From: Verrucomicrobium sp.
Lineage (GTDB): Bacteria; Verrucomicrobiota; Verrucomicrobiia; Methylacidiphilales; UBA1321
DNA: 61,183 nucleotides
Assembly (NCBI GenBank): GCA_017849585.1
Contig: JAFIGT010000028.1
Location: forward strand, 1-61,183
Direction of reading: 5' to 3'
Shown here: positions 59,500-61,183 of the stretch, piece after piece
Numbering within the stretch: position 1 is the stretch's first letter
Layout: each line of letters opens with the position of its first letter
The notes under the pieces: model-generated
Database searches by the model: none
What the model was told of the DNA's origin: nothing
The model's input: only the letters and a program-made list of their open reading frames with translations
Translations under genes and position numbers: made by a program

Positions 59500-61076
59500 G
59501 CGATATCGGCAAGCCAGAACGTGCCACGCAAAATCGCGTCATCGCCCTCTTCAAGGACGAGTTGCAGTATCGTTATGTGGGCGACTGGAGCGACCGCCCC
59601 ACCAATAGCAATATTGAGGAGGGACTGCTCTCCGCGTATCTCACGGGTCGAGGCTATACGACAGAGCAAATTAGTCGTGCCACTCACTTGCTAAAGATTG
59701 AGGCAACCAATGCCAATCGCAGCCTCTACGATAACAATAAAGCCGTCTACAGCCTGCTCCGTTATGGCGTCCCGGTGAAAATCGAAGCCGGACGCAATAC
59801 GGAGACCGTCAATCTCATCGACTGGTTTCATCCCGAAGCGAACGATTTCGTCATTGCCGAAGAAGTGACCTTGCGTGGCCCATTGGAGCGTCGTCCCGAT
59901 CTGGTGCTCTACGTTAACGGCATCGCCGTTGCAGTTATCGAACTCAAGCGAAGCACGGTCTCCATTGGGGACGGAATTCGCCAGCTTCTCTCCAACCAGC
60001 AGAAATCGTTCAACCAATGGTTCTTTACCACGGTGCAGATCACTTTCGCTGGGAGCGATACGGAAGGGCTTCGTTATGGTGCCATCGGTACAGGCGAAAA
60101 GTATTTTCTCCAATGGAAAGAGGACGTTGAGGACAACTCCCGATTCAAGCTGGATAAGTATCTGCTGAAGATGTGCCGGAAGGATCGCCTCATCGAGCTC
60201 ATACACGACTTCGTGCTCTTTGACGGAGGCGTAAAGAAGCTGCCGCGTGTACACCAGTATTTCGGCATCAAGGCAGCCCAGGCTCATGTGCAGGCGTATA
60301 AAGGCGGCATCATCTGGCACACTCAGGGGAGCGGTAAGAGCATCGTCATGGTGCTGCTGGCAAAGTGGATTTTAGAGAATAAGCCCAACGCTCGTGTCCT
60401 CATCGTGACGGATCGAGATGAGTTGGATAAGCAAATCGAACAGGTCTTTGCGTCCAGCGGCGAAGGCATTTATCGCACCAGCAGCGGACAGGATCTCATG
60501 GCCCAATTGGGACAGACCAAGCCGCGACTACTCTGCTCACTGGTTCACAAGTTCGGCAAGAAGGGCGTGGATGATTTCGATGCTTTCATCAGAGAATTGA
60601 AAGCACGACCGAGTCCCGCTGTGGGAGAGCTATTCATCTTCGTCGATGAATGCCATCGCACCCAGACCGGAAAGTTGCACAAGACCATGAAGGCATTGCT
60701 GCCGGGCGCTGTGTTCATTGGCTTCACGGGAACTCCCCTGCTCAAGGCTGATAAGAAAACGAGTCAGGAAGTCTTTGGCACTTACATCCACACTTACAAA
60801 TTTGGCGAAGCCGTCGAGGACGAGGTTGTGTTGGATCTCGTCTACGAAGCTCGTGACATCGAACAAACGCTGGGCTCTCAAGATAAGATCGACGCTTGGT
60901 TCGATGCCAAGACGAAGGGATTGAACGACTGGCAGAAAGCTGCTCTGCGTGAGCAATGGGGTACAATGCAGAAGGTGCTCAGCTCCCGGTCGCGCATGGA
61001 GCGAGTCGTGGAGGATATTGTTTTCGACTTTGGCGTGAAGCCTCTGATCGGGCCCCCTGAACCTGGTCCAGATTGA
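59496..61076 (+). pseudogene. hsdR: type I restriction subunit HsdR, truncated by insertion
   Basis: The frame encodes 526 residues against about 1,000 in intact HsdR. The nuclease core is present: RRPDLVLYVNGIAVAVIELK (PD-x-ExK). Motor motifs start with HTQGSGKSIVMVLLAKW (Walker A), LIVTDRDELDKQIE, IFVDECHRTQTGKLHK (DExH) and FIGFTGTPLL. The product then reads VVEDIVFDFGVKPL, which is normal, and changes to GPPEPGPD and a stop at the start of an IS3-family element (about 61035). The second motor domain and C-terminal helical domain are cut off, so restriction should be lost unless the gene is repaired, while HsdM and HsdS can still methylate. Confidence 0.88.
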
Positions 61077-61183
61077 GTGAGAGGATTTAACCTGATAAAG
61101 GACAGGATAAAACCAAATCATGAAACAGAAGCGACACAGCACAGAAGAGATCATCCGCATACTGAGAGCGGCCGACAGCGGCA
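61035..61183 (+). mobile_element. IS3-family element, left end
   Basis: Foreign sequence begins between 61035 and 61050 (CCCTGAACCTGGTCCAG is a plausible terminal repeat) and contains the start of an orfA. Only the first 150 bases are in the window, so the exact end and target duplication cannot be fixed. Confidence 0.7.
61120..61183 (+). CDS. IS3-family transposase OrfA, partial
   Basis: ATG 61120, after AAGGACAGG, opens MKQKRHSTEEIIRILRAADS, the standard beginning of IS3-family OrfA with its N-terminal helix-turn-helix. The frame runs off the window. Confidence 0.8.
   Translation, partial: MKQKRHSTEEIIRILRAADSG

Overview
The window looks like part of a Verrucomicrobiota chromosome. This is inferred from protein style, not from a marker gene. 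The large Rhs protein opens with the secreted DPDxDG...EYAFG segment typical of that phylum, a transposase fragment at 24.2 kb is of a kind I associate with the same phylum, and two anonymous TPR proteins fit. Two compositions meet: a patchwork, partly AT-richer accessory region (1 to about 38.83 kb) and a GC-richer, orderly region (38.88 to about 54 kb). They join at the 3' end of a tRNA-Gly (38808-38834) beside a tyrosine recombinase, so the left part is most simply read as the right end of an integrated genomic island. A type I restriction-modification (R-M) locus begins at 54.6 kb and is cut by an IS3-family element at the window edge.

Accessory region from the left. A DDE transposase tail (1-102) abuts a 5'-truncated TcmP-type gene. 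A methyltransferase, an intact TcmP and a radical SAM protein follow (to 4.2 kb). A minus-strand mobilisation operon (4.26-7.34 kb) encodes a coupling ATPase, a small membrane protein, a ParA-like ATPase and a small putative DNA-binding protein. Upstream of it lie a perfect 15-bp inverted repeat, a repeat-rich non-coding stretch and a group II intron (about 7.99-10.05 kb). A nitrate-reduction and molybdenum-cofactor cluster (10.3-19.2 kb) comes next: DGC protein, mobA, MOSC protein, narK, Rieske protein, 4Fe-4S protein, a Nas/Nap-type molybdoenzyme, a cytochrome b-like membrane protein, moaA and a damaged moaD. Two near-identical FNR/DNR-type boxes suggest oxygen- or nitric-oxide-responsive control. 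A MobF (TrwC-like) relaxase fills 19.8-22.5 kb. A 198-bp segment carrying the relaxase start and its operator occurs twice, exactly 9,630 bp apart, on either side of the nitrate cluster, with a 25-codon relaxase stub at the left copy. The nitrate cluster therefore sits inside what was probably one mobilisation module.

From 22.5 to 35.1 kb is a polymorphic-toxin locus on the minus strand. It has a 3,329-residue Rhs protein with its toxin tip and probable immunity gene, then a downstream series of displaced tips and immunity genes plus a copied piece of the Rhs core end. A response regulator, three small XRE-type regulators, an RHH/MobC-like protein and the integrase complete the island.

The core-like part encodes an SDR/DUF2867 protein, a CheR-PAS-histidine kinase-receiver hybrid, a membrane protein, two TPR proteins, a small exported protein, an RlmI-type rRNA methyltransferase, a lysine 2,3-aminomutase and a chemoreceptor. 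A 5' half of tRNA-Tyr that ends in a T-run precedes hsdM-hsdS, a zeta-toxin-like ATPase with a small partner that has its own promoter, and a truncated hsdR.

The strongest candidates for something not well described are the nitrate-reductase arrangement, the repeated palindrome at the mobilisation genes, the displaced Rhs cassette series and the toxin-like pair inside the R-M operon. All functions are read from sequence motifs; no database search was possible.
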